A stretch of 64,000 nt of DNA from Alistipes shahii WAL 8301 (GCF_025145845.1 NZ_CP102253.1:2170001-2234000); one strand, 5' to 3'; numbered from the stretch's first letter, positions 52,724-60,788 are shown. Program-made: numbers and translations. The notes: a model not told the origin generated them from the sequence alone.

Positions 52724-52900
52724 GGAACATACTGACAAACACGGAAAGTGTAAGTTTATTCCCGATAAGCGAACGTAGGAAATTCTCTTTGGCGAGGAAT
52801 AGGCAGACTTCTTGCCGCTTACGCAGGCTCCCCGCAGGGTAGAACTGCGGGGGGCCTGCTCTCGACTGCGCTTCGGGCGGACTTCCGCAATTTGTTTCCT
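52724..52900 (+). ncRNA. Candidate structured leader or small RNA
   Basis: The sequence begins just after a consensus promoter. TAAGCG (about 52775) can pair with CGCTTA (about 52816), TTATTCC with GGAATAG, and a strong hairpin GCAGGC-T-CCCCGCAG/CTGCGGGG-G-GCCTGC spans about 52822-52858. No coding frame is evident until 52967. It may be a long 5' leader or a separate RNA; no known family was recognised with confidence. Confidence 0.35.
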
Positions 52901-52966
52901 GAAAATGGTGCCGGATTATGGGATTTTGCGTATCTTATCAGCGAATTCAATCCTAATGCTAACCCG

Positions 52967-53548
52967 ATGATAAGACATTGCTTTTTCTTGATTTTTGCCG
53001 TGCTTCCGTTTTGCGGCTTGCAGGCGCAGGATACGGCCATAAGCCCCCGTTATCCGGGGACCGGGTGTTTCGAGGGTGAGGTGGCTGTCGGGGCGACCTT
53101 TGGCTATGCCTCGCTCGGAAGCTTTGACAACGATGCGGCGGGTTTTTGTCTGGCCGCCGAAGGCCGCTACAATTTCCGGCGGATACCCTTCGACGCGGGT
53201 CTGCGGCTCGGCGGGTCGTGTTACTCGCGGCTGGCTGCGGGCGTCTGCTCGAAGGACCCTTTTATGATGTTCAGCCTGATGGCCGTTGCGGATTACAACC
53301 TGCATCTGACGCCGAAAGTGGCGTTGTTCGCGGGAGCAGGGATCGGTGGGGCGTATGTCCTCCGAACGGCCGAAGGGGCTGTCTCCGATACTCCGTCCAG
53401 CGACTGTGCGGCATTTTGCGTGATGCCGCGCGTTGGCTGCGAATGCTGGAACCGGCTGCGCGTCACGCTGGGTTACACCTGTACGGAGCGGGCCAACCGC
53501 CATCTGTCGCTCACGTTCGGAATAGCCATCGGCGGCGGGCGGCGGTAA
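52967..53548 (+). CDS. Small outer-membrane beta-barrel-type protein
   Basis: The ATG at 52967 gives a clean signal peptide (MIRHCFFLIFAVLPFCGLQAQ); earlier in-frame ATGs would not. The 193-residue product has alternating strands with Gly and aromatic residues (GEVAVGATFGYASLG, KVALFAGAGIGGAYVL, RVTLGYTC, LTFGIAIGG), typical of small OmpW/porin-like barrels. It contains an unusual number of Cys. Function unknown. It ends 5 bases from the convergent thiL stop. Confidence 0.7.
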   Translation: MIRHCFFLIFAVLPFCGLQAQDTAISPRYPGTGCFEGEVAVGATFGYASLGSFDNDAAGFCLAAEGRYNFRRIPFDAGLRLGGSCYSRLAAGVCSKDPFMMFSLMAVADYNLHLTPKVALFAGAGIGGAYVLRTAEGAVSDTPSSDCAAFCVMPRVGCECWNRLRVTLGYTCTERANRHLSLTFGIAIGGGRR

Positions 53549-53553
53549 GACGC

Positions 53554-54588
53554 TTATTCTTCCGGGAACCCTTGTGCCTTCAGCTTTATGTCCTGCCCGT
53601 CGGGCGTCACGAGGTAACAGCCCGTGGAGGCGGGGGTGATGTGGCCGATGACGTCCACAAGGCCCAGCCGCATGATCTGTTCCTGCATCGAAAGCGGCAC
53701 GGTGAAGAGCAGTTCGTAGTCCTCGCCGCCGTTCAGAGCCGCAACGACCGGGTCCGAGTGCATCTCCTCGGCCAGCGCCGAGGTCTGCCGGGCGATCGGG
53801 ATGCGTTCGAGGTAGATGCGCGCGCCGCAGGCCGACGATTTGCAGATCTGCATCAGGTCGCTCGCCAGGCCGTCCGAGAGGTCGATCATCGACGTGGGGC
53901 GGATCTTTTCTTCGGCCAGCGCACGGACGATGTCGGTGCGGGGGCGCGGCTTGAGGTATTTTTCAAGCAGGTATTCGTAGCCCTTGAACTGCGGCTCGGG
54001 GTTCTCCACGTCGGCGAGCACCCGCTTTTCGCGTTCGAGCAGTTGCAGGCCCATGTAGGCGGCCCCGAGGTTGCCCGTGATGCAGACGAGGTCGTTCTGC
54101 TGCGCACCGCTGCGGTAGACGACCTTCTCCTTTTTGGCGTAGCCAAGCGAGGTGACGGTGATGACCAGCCCCGTCATCGAGGCGCGCGTGTCGCCGCCCA
54201 CGAGGTCGATCTCCTGCTCTTTGCAGGCGAAGGCGATGCCTTCGTAGAGGTCCTGAAGGGCTTCGACGGGCAGTTTCGACGAGACGCCGAGCGACACGGT
54301 GATCTGCGCCGGGAGGGCGTTCATGGCCAGGATGTCGCTCACGCCGGCCGTCACGACCTTGTAACCCAGGTGTTTGAGCGGAAAATAGGTGAGGTCGAAG
54401 TCGACGCCTTCGTAGAAGGAGTCGGTCGTGCAGAGCACCGCTTCGCCGCGTCCCGGGGCGATCACCGCGGCGTCGTCCCCCGCGCCCTTGAGCGTCGAGG
54501 CGTTCTTCGGGGTGAATCCGCTGGTCAGCAGGTCGATGAGTCCGAATTGTCCGAGCGAAGCGATCTCGGTGCGCTTTTTCTGGTCCAT
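53554..54588 (-). CDS. thiL: Thiamine-phosphate kinase
   Basis: ThiL makes thiamine diphosphate from thiamine monophosphate and ATP. The ATG at 54588 gives 344 residues with the PurM/ThiL motifs: GDDAAVI, DSFYEGVDFDL, GVSDILAMNA, GGDT and MIDLSDGLASDL, and GGEDYELLFT near the end. A consensus promoter lies 17 bases upstream, back to back with that of adk. Confidence 0.93.
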   Translation of the reverse strand: MDQKKRTEIASLGQFGLIDLLTSGFTPKNASTLKGAGDDAAVIAPGRGEAVLCTTDSFYEGVDFDLTYFPLKHLGYKVVTAGVSDILAMNALPAQITVSLGVSSKLPVEALQDLYEGIAFACKEQEIDLVGGDTRASMTGLVITVTSLGYAKKEKVVYRSGAQQNDLVCITGNLGAAYMGLQLLEREKRVLADVENPEPQFKGYEYLLEKYLKPRPRTDIVRALAEEKIRPTSMIDLSDGLASDLMQICKSSACGARIYLERIPIARQTSALAEEMHSDPVVAALNGGEDYELLFTVPLSMQEQIMRLGLVDVIGHITPASTGCYLVTPDGQDIKLKAQGFPEE

Positions 54589-54605
54589 GAATCTAAAATT
54601 TTTTA

Positions 54606-54637
54606 CAAAATTAAGGAAATACTCTTGTTTCCCCAAA
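54606..54637 (-). promoter_or_regulatory. Promoter of thiL
   Basis: Minus-strand TTTG (54637-54634), 20-base spacer, TAATTTTG (54613-54606). Confidence 0.65.
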
Positions 54638-54645
54638 AAATAACG

Positions 54646-54653
54646 TAATTTTG
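54646..54653 (+). promoter_or_regulatory. -7 promoter box of adk
   Basis: TAATTTTG, 29 bases before the ATG at 54683. CTTG at 54624-54627 may serve as -33, inside the thiL promoter. Confidence 0.55.
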
Positions 54654-54682
54654 CCCGGTCCAAATTACTAAAAGGGTTAGTT

Positions 54683-55258
54683 ATGGTAAATATCGTCTTA
54701 TTCGGCGCTCCGGGTTGCGGCAAAGGCACGCAGGCACAGCGCCTGAAGGAACACTACGGAATCGATCACGTTTCCACGGGCGAGGTGATCCGTGACGAGA
54801 TTCGCCGGGGTACGGAACTGGGACAGAGCATGGAAGCCTACATCAAGGCCGGGCAGCTGGCTCCCGATGAGATCGTAATCGGCATGATCGACCACTATGT
54901 CACCGGGCACATGAACGCCGCCGGCTGTATTTTCGACGGCTTTCCCCGCACCACGGTTCAGGCCGAGGAGTTCGACAAAATCCTTGCCGGACACGGCCTG
55001 AAGGTCGATGTGATGATCGACATCCACGTCCCCGAGGAGGAGCTGGTGCGCCGCATCCTGCTGCGCGGCAAGGATTCGGGACGCGCCGACGACGCTTCGG
55101 AAGAGGTGATTCGCGGGCGTCTGGACGTTTACCGCGAGCAGACGGCCGTCGTGGCGGACTACTACGCCGCACAGGGTAAATACGCCTCGGTCAACGGTAC
55201 GGGGACGATGGAGGAGGTTTTCTCCCGCATCGCCGCGGTGATCGAAGGCCTGAAATAG
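54683..55258 (+). CDS. adk: Adenylate kinase
   Basis: Adk interconverts ATP, AMP and ADP. The 191-residue protein has the P-loop GAPGCGKGTQ at 8-17, the AMP-binding DGFPRT and a short lid typical of the short-form enzyme (RGKDSGRADD). Divergent from thiL. Confidence 0.96.
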   Translation: MVNIVLFGAPGCGKGTQAQRLKEHYGIDHVSTGEVIRDEIRRGTELGQSMEAYIKAGQLAPDEIVIGMIDHYVTGHMNAAGCIFDGFPRTTVQAEEFDKILAGHGLKVDVMIDIHVPEEELVRRILLRGKDSGRADDASEEVIRGRLDVYREQTAVVADYYAAQGKYASVNGTGTMEEVFSRIAAVIEGLK

Positions 55259-55299
55259 CGGGGCAGGCCCGGAGGGGCCGGGAAGCGCTCCCGAAATGA

Positions 55300-55339
55300 A
55301 AATCGTCCCTGCCGGAGTTGTCTCCGGCAGGGACGATTT
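55300..55339. terminator. Terminator after adk
   Basis: AAATCGTCCCTGCCGGAG and CTCCGGCAGGGACGATTT pair perfectly around TTGT. Confidence 0.85.
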
Positions 55340-55393
55340 GTGTGAAATCCAAATCCGCCGGACGTCGCTTGTCGTCGCGCCGGGCGGGATACG

Positions 55394-55426
55394 GAAAAAG
55401 CCGCCCGTTTCCGGTGCGGCTTTTCT
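55394..55426 (-). terminator. Terminator of rpsT
   Basis: Minus strand: AAAAGCCGC pairs with GCGGCTTTTT around about 11 bases, ending in T5, some 40 bases after the rpsT stop. Confidence 0.75.
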
Positions 55427-55463
55427 GTCTCGGTGCGGGAGCGCTCCTCCCTCGGACGAAGAT

Positions 55464-55715
55464 TTAGAGTGCGTTCACGTGAAGCTGGATCGAACTCTTC
55501 AGGTTCGCAGCCTTGTTCTTGTGCACGATGTTGTGCTTTGCCAGTTTGTCGAGCATAGCGGTTACCTTCGGAAGCAGGGCCTCGGCGGCGCTCTTCTCGG
55601 TGGTCGTGCGCAGGGCCTTCACGGCGTTGCGGGCCGTCTTGTGGAACAGACGGTTGTGAGCACGCTTCGTCAGGGTCTGGCGAATTCTCTTCTTCGATGA
55701 CTTATGGTTTGCCAT
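55464..55715 (-). CDS. rpsT: 30S ribosomal protein S20
   Basis: The 83-residue, strongly basic helical protein starts MANHKSSKKRIRQTLTKRAHNRLFHKTARNAVK, as expected for S20, and ends KSSIQLHVNAL. A single-gene unit upstream of which lies the tRNA-Glu on the same strand. Confidence 0.95.
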   Translation of the reverse strand: MANHKSSKKRIRQTLTKRAHNRLFHKTARNAVKALRTTTEKSAAEALLPKVTAMLDKLAKHNIVHKNKAANLKSSIQLHVNAL

Positions 55716-55907
55716 AATCCGTTAATTTTTATTTTTTACTTTTTTTCAGTCGTTTGGCTTGAAACGGCCTTGGCCGCTTTCGGATAGACCCGGGGGTCCG
55801 CTCCTCGAAAAGTTTTTTCACCCGTAGGGGGCGTGTTCGGCGGTGCATTTTTCGATTCCGGTCTCCCGTCTTCCTTTTTCGCGCCCCTCTTCCGGCCCCT
55901 TCGTTCG

Positions 55908-55979
55908 TAGCCCATAGGAGAGTCGAACTCCTCTTTCAAGAATGAAAATCTTGCGTCCTAACCGATAGACGAATGGGCC
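55908..55979 (-). tRNA. tRNA-Glu (anticodon TTC)
   Basis: The minus strand folds as a full cloverleaf: acceptor GGCCCAT/ATGGGCT (one G-T), D arm GTC...GAC, anticodon arm CAAGA-TTTTCAT-TCTTG with anticodon TTC, T arm AGGAG-TTCGACT-CTCCT. CCA is not encoded. Confidence 0.95.
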
Positions 55980-56022
55980 TTTACCACTATCGCATGCCCC
56001 GAACGGGGTTGCTTTAGCGGTG

Positions 56023-56053
56023 CAAAGGTAAGCAAAAAAGTGACTTGTACAAA
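56023..56053 (-). promoter_or_regulatory. Promoter of tRNA-Glu
   Basis: Minus-strand TTTG (56053-56050), 19-base spacer, TACCTTTG (56030-56023), about 43 bases before the tRNA. Confidence 0.7.
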
Positions 56054-56116
56054 AAATATGCGAAAAAATTACGGATTTTTTGCCGGAAGTCCCTCGGACG
56101 GTCGTTTCTTGAACTG

Positions 56117-56875
56117 TCAGCGCAGCCGTACGGTCCGCGTCTCGGGGTCGAAGCGGGCGTTTTCGCCCGAGAAGAGACGCTCGATCAGTCCGCTGCCGAC
56201 CATCTCCCCCGCAGGGAGGTGGTGGAGCGAAGGGGTGTCGATCAGCGCCACCGAGTCGCAGAGCGAAAGCGCCACGTCGAGGTCGTGCGTCGAGAAGAGG
56301 ATGCACTTGCCCTCGTCGCGGGTCAGCCGCCGGAGCAGCGTCGCCAGCTCGTAGCGGTTCGGGAGGTCGAGGAACGCCGTGGGTTCGTCGAGCAGGATGA
56401 CCGGGGTGTCCTGGGCCAGCGCGCGGGCGATCATCACCCGCTGGCACTCGCCGTCGGACATACGGTCCATGGTCTTGCGGGCGAAGGCCGACATCCCTAC
56501 CAGGCGGAGCGAACGTTCGACGACGGCGCGGTCGGCCTCCTGCATGCGCCCGATCCAGTTGGTGTAGGGGGCGCGTCCCAGCGCCACGACGTCCTCGCAG
56601 GCGAGGTTGGCGATACGGACCTTGTCGGTGGTGACGAACCCCACGGTCGTGGACAGCTCGTGGGGCGTGAGCGACGCCAGCGGGCGGCCGCAGAGCGCCA
56701 CATCGCCGGAGACGGTCGTTCCGAGACCTGCAATGGCCCGCAGCAGGGTGCTTTTGCCCGTGCCGTTGCGGCCGATCAGCGCGGTCAGCGACCCTTGGGC
56801 GAAGGCGGCGGTGACATCTTCGAGCAGCGTGCGGCTGCCGTAGGAGAGCGTGATATGGTTGAGGGCGATACTCAT
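56117..56875 (-). CDS. ABC transporter ATP-binding protein, FecE/BtuD type
   Basis: The 252-residue ATPase has Walker A GRNGTGKS at 35-42, the signature MSDGECQRVMIARAL (SDGE in place of the usual SGGQ), Walker B VILLDEPTAFLD and an H-loop STHDLD. It powers uptake of an iron chelate, heme or cobalamin with the permease that starts upstream of it. Its ATG lies one base after the permease stop region (56875 against 56877), so they are coupled. Confidence 0.9.
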   Translation of the reverse strand: MSIALNHITLSYGSRTLLEDVTAAFAQGSLTALIGRNGTGKSTLLRAIAGLGTTVSGDVALCGRPLASLTPHELSTTVGFVTTDKVRIANLACEDVVALGRAPYTNWIGRMQEADRAVVERSLRLVGMSAFARKTMDRMSDGECQRVMIARALAQDTPVILLDEPTAFLDLPNRYELATLLRRLTRDEGKCILFSTHDLDVALSLCDSVALIDTPSLHHLPAGEMVGSGLIERLFSGENARFDPETRTVRLR

Positions 56876-56876
56876 G

Positions 56877-57884
56877 TCAGAAGATATTGCGGTTGCGGAC
56901 GACGACGAAGATGACGACCGGAATGCCCATCAGGGCCGTGATGGTGTTGATCGGCAGGGCGAGGCTCTTGGCGACGAGGTCGCAGACCAGAAGCAGGGCC
57001 GCGCCCGCGAGCATCGACCCCGGCATCAGGATGCGGTGGTCGGCCGAGGCGAAAAGCATGCGTGCGAGGTGCGGCACGGCCAGCCCGATGAAACCCACCG
57101 GGCCGCAGAAGGCGGTGACGGTGCCCGCGAGCAGGACCGTGGAGAGGAAGATCAGCGTGCGCGTGCGCTGCACGTTGAGTCCCATCGTGCGGGCATAGTT
57201 CTCGCCCAGCAGCAGCAGGTTGAGCGGCTTGATGACGGCGACGGCGAGCGCCAGTCCCGCGGTGACGACGGGAAGCAGCAGCGCGAGCTGGCTGCCCGTG
57301 ACGTCGCCCAGCGACCCCATGGTCCAGATGACGAACGATTTGAGCGCCGCCTCGCTCGACAGGTATTGGAGGATTTCGACCACCGAACTGATGCCCGAAC
57401 CGAGCATCATGCCGAGGATGAGGATGACCATGATGTCCTTGATGCGGCGGCTGACCGCCATCACGATGGCCAGCACGAGCGCCGAGCCGAGCCACGCAGC
57501 CCCGGCCACGCCCAGCGACCGGACGAACGAGTGTCCCGCGACGCCCAGCAGGGGGGCGCCCAGCAGGAACAGCGCGACGCCGAGTCCTGCGCCCGAGCTG
57601 ACGCCCAGCACGTAGGGACCGGCCAGCGGGTTGCGGAAAAGGGTTTGCATTTCGAGTCCGCCGGCAGCGAGGGCCGCGCCGGCGAACAGGGCTGTGACGG
57701 CTTTCAGGAGCCTGATCTTGAGGATGATGTCGCTGGTGGCAGGGTCGCAGGAGCCGCCTGTGAGCGCCGCCCAGACATCGCCCAACGGCACGGCGACCGA
57801 TCCGACGGCGAGGTCGGCGATGAAAAGCGCTGCGGTGAGCAGCCCGAGCGCCGTGAAAAGGAACGTGGTTCTGCGTGCGGTCAT
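56877..57884 (-). CDS. FecCD-family ABC permease
   Basis: The 335-residue protein has about ten membrane segments and conserved FecCD regions: GAALAAGGLEMQTLFRNPLAGPYVLGVSSGAGLG and GPVGFIGLAVPHLARML. It forms the inner-membrane channel for iron chelate, heme or cobalamin. Its ATG directly follows the TAA of the 59-codon ORF at 57885. Confidence 0.92.
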   Translation of the reverse strand: MTARRTTFLFTALGLLTAALFIADLAVGSVAVPLGDVWAALTGGSCDPATSDIILKIRLLKAVTALFAGAALAAGGLEMQTLFRNPLAGPYVLGVSSGAGLGVALFLLGAPLLGVAGHSFVRSLGVAGAAWLGSALVLAIVMAVSRRIKDIMVILILGMMLGSGISSVVEILQYLSSEAALKSFVIWTMGSLGDVTGSQLALLLPVVTAGLALAVAVIKPLNLLLLGENYARTMGLNVQRTRTLIFLSTVLLAGTVTAFCGPVGFIGLAVPHLARMLFASADHRILMPGSMLAGAALLLVCDLVAKSLALPINTITALMGIPVVIFVVVRNRNIF

Positions 57885-58064
57885 TTAGCGGTACTGGAAT
57901 TTGAACGAGATTTCGTAACGGACGTCGGCGAAGCCGTAGCGCGAATCGCGCCTGACGTCGGCCCGTCCGTCGGCGTAGTGGCGGAATCGCGTGCCGGACC
58001 CCTGCGCCTGCGCGGCGGGCTGAAGGCAGAGGGGCGAAAGGTGGAGAATGGCGGCGTTTTTCAT
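57885..58064 (-). CDS. 59-codon ORF with an outer-membrane-protein-like C-terminus
   Basis: The ATG at 58064 lies one base after the TAA of the binding-protein gene (TAAGATG), and its own TAA directly touches the permease ATG. The product begins MKNAAILHLSPLCLQ, becomes Arg/Asp-rich (RHYADGRADVRRDSR) and ends YGFADVRYEISFKFQYR. That end is like the last strand of TonB-dependent receptors or other barrels. The most likely reading is the residue of a deleted receptor gene of this uptake operon; a short functional peptide is possible. Confidence 0.5.
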   Translation of the reverse strand: MKNAAILHLSPLCLQPAAQAQGSGTRFRHYADGRADVRRDSRYGFADVRYEISFKFQYR

Positions 58065-58065
58065 C

Positions 58066-59205
58066 TTATTCGAGGCGTTTGTAATAACAGGTCGGGACAC
58101 TGTCGCCCAAGAAGATCGTCCGCAGGTCGCGCAGCACGAGGTCGGGGCGTACGACGCCCGATTCCCAGAAGTCGGAACCTCCGGCCGGGGTTTGGCGGCG
58201 GTTGTTGTTGTAGACGTTCCGGCTGCGCACGACCGGAATGCCGGAAAATTTCGGGTTCTGGGCCGTCAGTTCCGCCAGCGTGTTGCAGGGACCGACGTTG
58301 AGCCAGAAATCGGCGGCGTTGGCCAGCAGGTAGGCCTCCTCCATGTCGACGGCCACCGACGTGTCCGAATCGTTCTTCGTGTAGACGTACTCCCCGCCGG
58401 CATCCTCGATCAGGCGGATCATGTAGCTCTGCGATGAGGGCAGGAACCAGGTGTCGCGGTAGGGGGTGTTGAGCATCACCTTCGGGCGCGGTGCATCCGG
58501 GGCGGGGTGTGCTTTCAGGGCCTGGTAGTCCCGGGCGATCCGTTGCAGCGTGTCGGCCCCGGCCGCGCGCAGGTCGCAAAGCTCGGCCGCGAGGACCAGC
58601 CATTCGGCCTTGCCCAGCGGGGATTCTTCCATGTAGTCGCCGATATATATATAGGGGATGCCCAGTTCGCGGAGTTTGCCCGTGACGATGGTGTTTTCGC
58701 CCGTCACGCCGTAGAGCAGCATGAGGTCGGGGCGCATGGCGGCGAGCAGTTCGAAATTGAGGTTCGTGTCGTAGCCCACGTCGCGGACCTCGCCGCAGAG
58801 ACGGTGTTCCCGGACATAGGGATTCGAGATGTAGTCGATGCCCGAGACGCCCGAAATACGCTTGGCCTGTCCGATGGCGTCGAACATCGCCACGTGGCTC
58901 GACGACATGCACACCACGTGGCGCACGGGAGCTTTTACGACCTGTCCGGCGAAGTCGGCGGGGGCTTTGGCGTCGTCGCGCAGGATCAGCAGGTGCTGTT
59001 CGCCGTTCGTGCCGCCCTGCCACGGATTGCGGATCGAGACGAGCGTCGAGGCATTATTCCCGTTCCCGCGGATGTCGAAGCCCGACGCGTAGGCCGGGGT
59101 GTAAATTTCGGTTGTGAAATCGCTCAAAACTGGCCCCGAAGAGCCTCCGCAGGCCGATGCGAGGGCCGCGGAAAAGGTTAGCAGAAGACGTGAAAATCGT
59201 TTCAT
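58066..59205 (-). CDS. ABC transporter substrate-binding lipoprotein, metal-chelate/cobalamin type
   Basis: The 379-residue protein has a lipoprotein signal (LLLTFSAALASAC, Cys19). Its BtuF/FhuD-like lobes include APVRHVVCMSSSHVAMFDAIGQAKRISGVSG and FELLAAMRPDLMLLYG, with a long connecting helix. It should deliver an iron chelate, heme or cobalamin to the FecCD permease; the ligand is unresolved, though the cell does need cobalamin for its ribonucleotide reductase. A -7 box ends 5 bases before the ATG. Confidence 0.87.
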   Translation of the reverse strand: MKRFSRLLLTFSAALASACGGSSGPVLSDFTTEIYTPAYASGFDIRGNGNNASTLVSIRNPWQGGTNGEQHLLILRDDAKAPADFAGQVVKAPVRHVVCMSSSHVAMFDAIGQAKRISGVSGIDYISNPYVREHRLCGEVRDVGYDTNLNFELLAAMRPDLMLLYGVTGENTIVTGKLRELGIPYIYIGDYMEESPLGKAEWLVLAAELCDLRAAGADTLQRIARDYQALKAHPAPDAPRPKVMLNTPYRDTWFLPSSQSYMIRLIEDAGGEYVYTKNDSDTSVAVDMEEAYLLANAADFWLNVGPCNTLAELTAQNPKFSGIPVVRSRNVYNNNRRQTPAGGSDFWESGVVRPDLVLRDLRTIFLGDSVPTCYYKRLE

Positions 59206-59210
59206 TTCCG

Positions 59211-59218
59211 CAAAAATA
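59211..59218 (-). promoter_or_regulatory. -7 promoter box of the ABC importer operon, adjoining its start codon
   Basis: Minus-strand TATTTTTG, then CGGAA and the ATG at 59205. Confidence 0.5.
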
Positions 59219-59241
59219 GAAAAAAATCCTGCGGAAATGTG

Positions 59242-59269
59242 TTTGTTTTTGAAAAATATACTATATTTG
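59242..59269 (+). promoter_or_regulatory. Promoter of tRNA-Pro
   Basis: TATATTTG (59262-59269) with TTTG at 59242-59245 (spacer 16, short); 41 bases before the tRNA. Confidence 0.55.
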
Positions 59270-59310
59270 CAGTCCCAAAGCGAAGGGTTTTGCTCTTTTG
59301 CCGAAGGAAT

Positions 59311-59385
59311 CGGGGCGTAGCTCAGTCCGGTTAGAGTACACGTCTGGGGGGCGTGTGGTCGCTGGTTCGAATCCAGTCACCCCGA
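59311..59385 (+). tRNA. tRNA-Pro (anticodon GGG), probable integration site
   Basis: Cloverleaf: acceptor CGGGGCG against CACCCCG, D arm GCTC/GAGT, anticodon arm CACGT-CTGGGGG-GCGTG (anticodon GGG), T arm GCTGG-TTCGAAT-CCAGT. One acceptor pair (position 6 C with 67 A) is mismatched. CCA is not encoded. An integrase gene begins 140 bases downstream and composition changes here, so the 3' end is likely the attL core. Confidence 0.93.
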
Positions 59386-59391
59386 CTGATG

Positions 59392-59430
59392 AAAAGGCTT
59401 GGTAATCTGATGATTATCGAGCCTTTTTCT
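59392..59430 (+). terminator. Terminator after tRNA-Pro
   Basis: AAAAGGCT pairs with AGCCTTTTT across a loop that contains an inner AAT/ATT pairing. Confidence 0.7.
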
Positions 59431-59524
59431 TTTGTTGGCGGTTGATTGATTCGTGGCTTCTGACCCCGTTTTTACGTTGGTTTACACGGTCTGTGTAAAC
59501 CGTGGTGTAAACCGCCAAAAGGCT

Positions 59525-60748
59525 ATGGACGCCACTATTTCAGTTATTTGTTTCAAAAGCAAGACCCTCGCCAACGGGGAGCATCCGCTCATGTTGCGCA
59601 TTACGAAAGACCGCAAACGGACGATGAAGAGTTTAGGCGTGTCGGTGCATCCGTCTAACTGGGATTTCGACCGCAACGAGCCTAAACCCAAGTGTCCCGA
59701 CCGCAAGTACATTCAGCAAATCATTCTGAAAGTCAAATCCGAGTATCAAACCAAGTTATTGGAGAAAGCCGCCCGCGATGAAGACTACACGGCTGAAACG
59801 CTCGTAAAGGAACAGACCCGTGAGCAAATTCAGTCCGAGACGGTCGAGAGTTTCTATTTGCGGACGGTGGAACAACTCAAGCGGGAGGGGGCGGTAGGCA
59901 ATGCCTATGCCTATCTGAACTCCTACAATGTGCTCAAATCCTTTAATGCTGACAAACCGCTGTCCTATACGTTCGGTCAGATAGACGAAGCGTTTTTGAG
60001 TGCTTTCGAGGGATGGATGCGGTCGAAAGGCAACAAGGAAACGACATTGAGTTTTCAAATGCGGACTTTACGGGCTATGTTCAACCGAGCAATTAAGGCA
60101 AAGATTGTCAGCAGGGAGAAAAACCCATTCAACGAGTACAAGATTAGCAAATTCAACACCCGTACACCGAAACGAGCGTTGAGCAAGGCAGACATGATGA
60201 AGATTATCGACGCTGATTGTTCACAGGGAAAGGAGATAGAGCAGTTTGCACACGATATTTTTGTGTTTTCGTACTTGTGCGGTGGCATATCGTTCGTGGA
60301 TATTGCCAATCTGACCCCTGCCAACATTGCGGATGGGCGGCTGATCTATCACCGTCAGAAAACGCACGGAGCAATCAATGTTCCGCTGTCGGAAAAGGCA
60401 AAGGCGATTATTGGCAAGTATGACAGCCATTGTGAGCAGGCAGGTTATCTGTTTCCGATATTGGATGAACGGGTGCATATCACGCCTCTGCAAAAGAAGA
60501 ACCGAGTGCATAAAATGTGTAGCAGGGTAAATGTCGCTTTGCGGAACATTGCTAAACGGTTGAAGATTAAAGCGACCGTTACAACCTATGTCGCAAGGCA
60601 TTCATTCGCCACCGTATTGAAGAAATCGGGTGTGAATATCGGTATCATATCGGAGGCATTAGGCCACCATAGTTTGAAAACCACCCAAATCTACCTCGAT
60701 TCGTTCGAGAACTCGCAGATAGACGCGGCGATGCAGAATCTATTATGA
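59525..60748 (+). CDS. Tyrosine recombinase / integrase
   Basis: The ATG at 59525 (MDATISVICFKSKTL) is used rather than an in-frame upstream start, because Bacteroidetes integrases begin this way. The 407-residue protein has an arm-binding N-terminal domain, a SAM-like core-binding domain (about 100-200) and a catalytic domain with YVARHSFAT (Arg of the HxxR box), LGHHSLKTTQIYL with the second His and the catalytic Tyr. The first catalytic Arg is not at its usual place: the segment reads YLCGGISFVDI, as also noted for the CTnDOT integrase. It lies directly beside tRNA-Pro and should catalyse integration there. Confidence 0.9.
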   Translation: MDATISVICFKSKTLANGEHPLMLRITKDRKRTMKSLGVSVHPSNWDFDRNEPKPKCPDRKYIQQIILKVKSEYQTKLLEKAARDEDYTAETLVKEQTREQIQSETVESFYLRTVEQLKREGAVGNAYAYLNSYNVLKSFNADKPLSYTFGQIDEAFLSAFEGWMRSKGNKETTLSFQMRTLRAMFNRAIKAKIVSREKNPFNEYKISKFNTRTPKRALSKADMMKIIDADCSQGKEIEQFAHDIFVFSYLCGGISFVDIANLTPANIADGRLIYHRQKTHGAINVPLSEKAKAIIGKYDSHCEQAGYLFPILDERVHITPLQKKNRVHKMCSRVNVALRNIAKRLKIKATVTTYVARHSFATVLKKSGVNIGIISEALGHHSLKTTQIYLDSFENSQIDAAMQNLL

Positions 60749-60756
60749 AAAAGATT

Positions 60757-60788
60757 GAGGGGGCTATCCATTGCTGGATAGTCCCCTC
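60757..60788. terminator. Hairpin terminator between integrase and next gene
   Basis: GAGGGGGCTATCC pairs with GGATAGTCCCCTC. On the minus strand a T-run follows. Confidence 0.75.

Noticed and set aside
59453..59524. Upstream start for the integrase
   Set aside because: The extra 24 residues are unlike the conserved N-terminus, which begins at the ATG at 59525.
60757..60788. attR or second attachment core near the integrase
   Set aside because: The inverted repeat there is a terminator and shares no sequence with the 3' end of tRNA-Pro; the far end of the element is outside the window.
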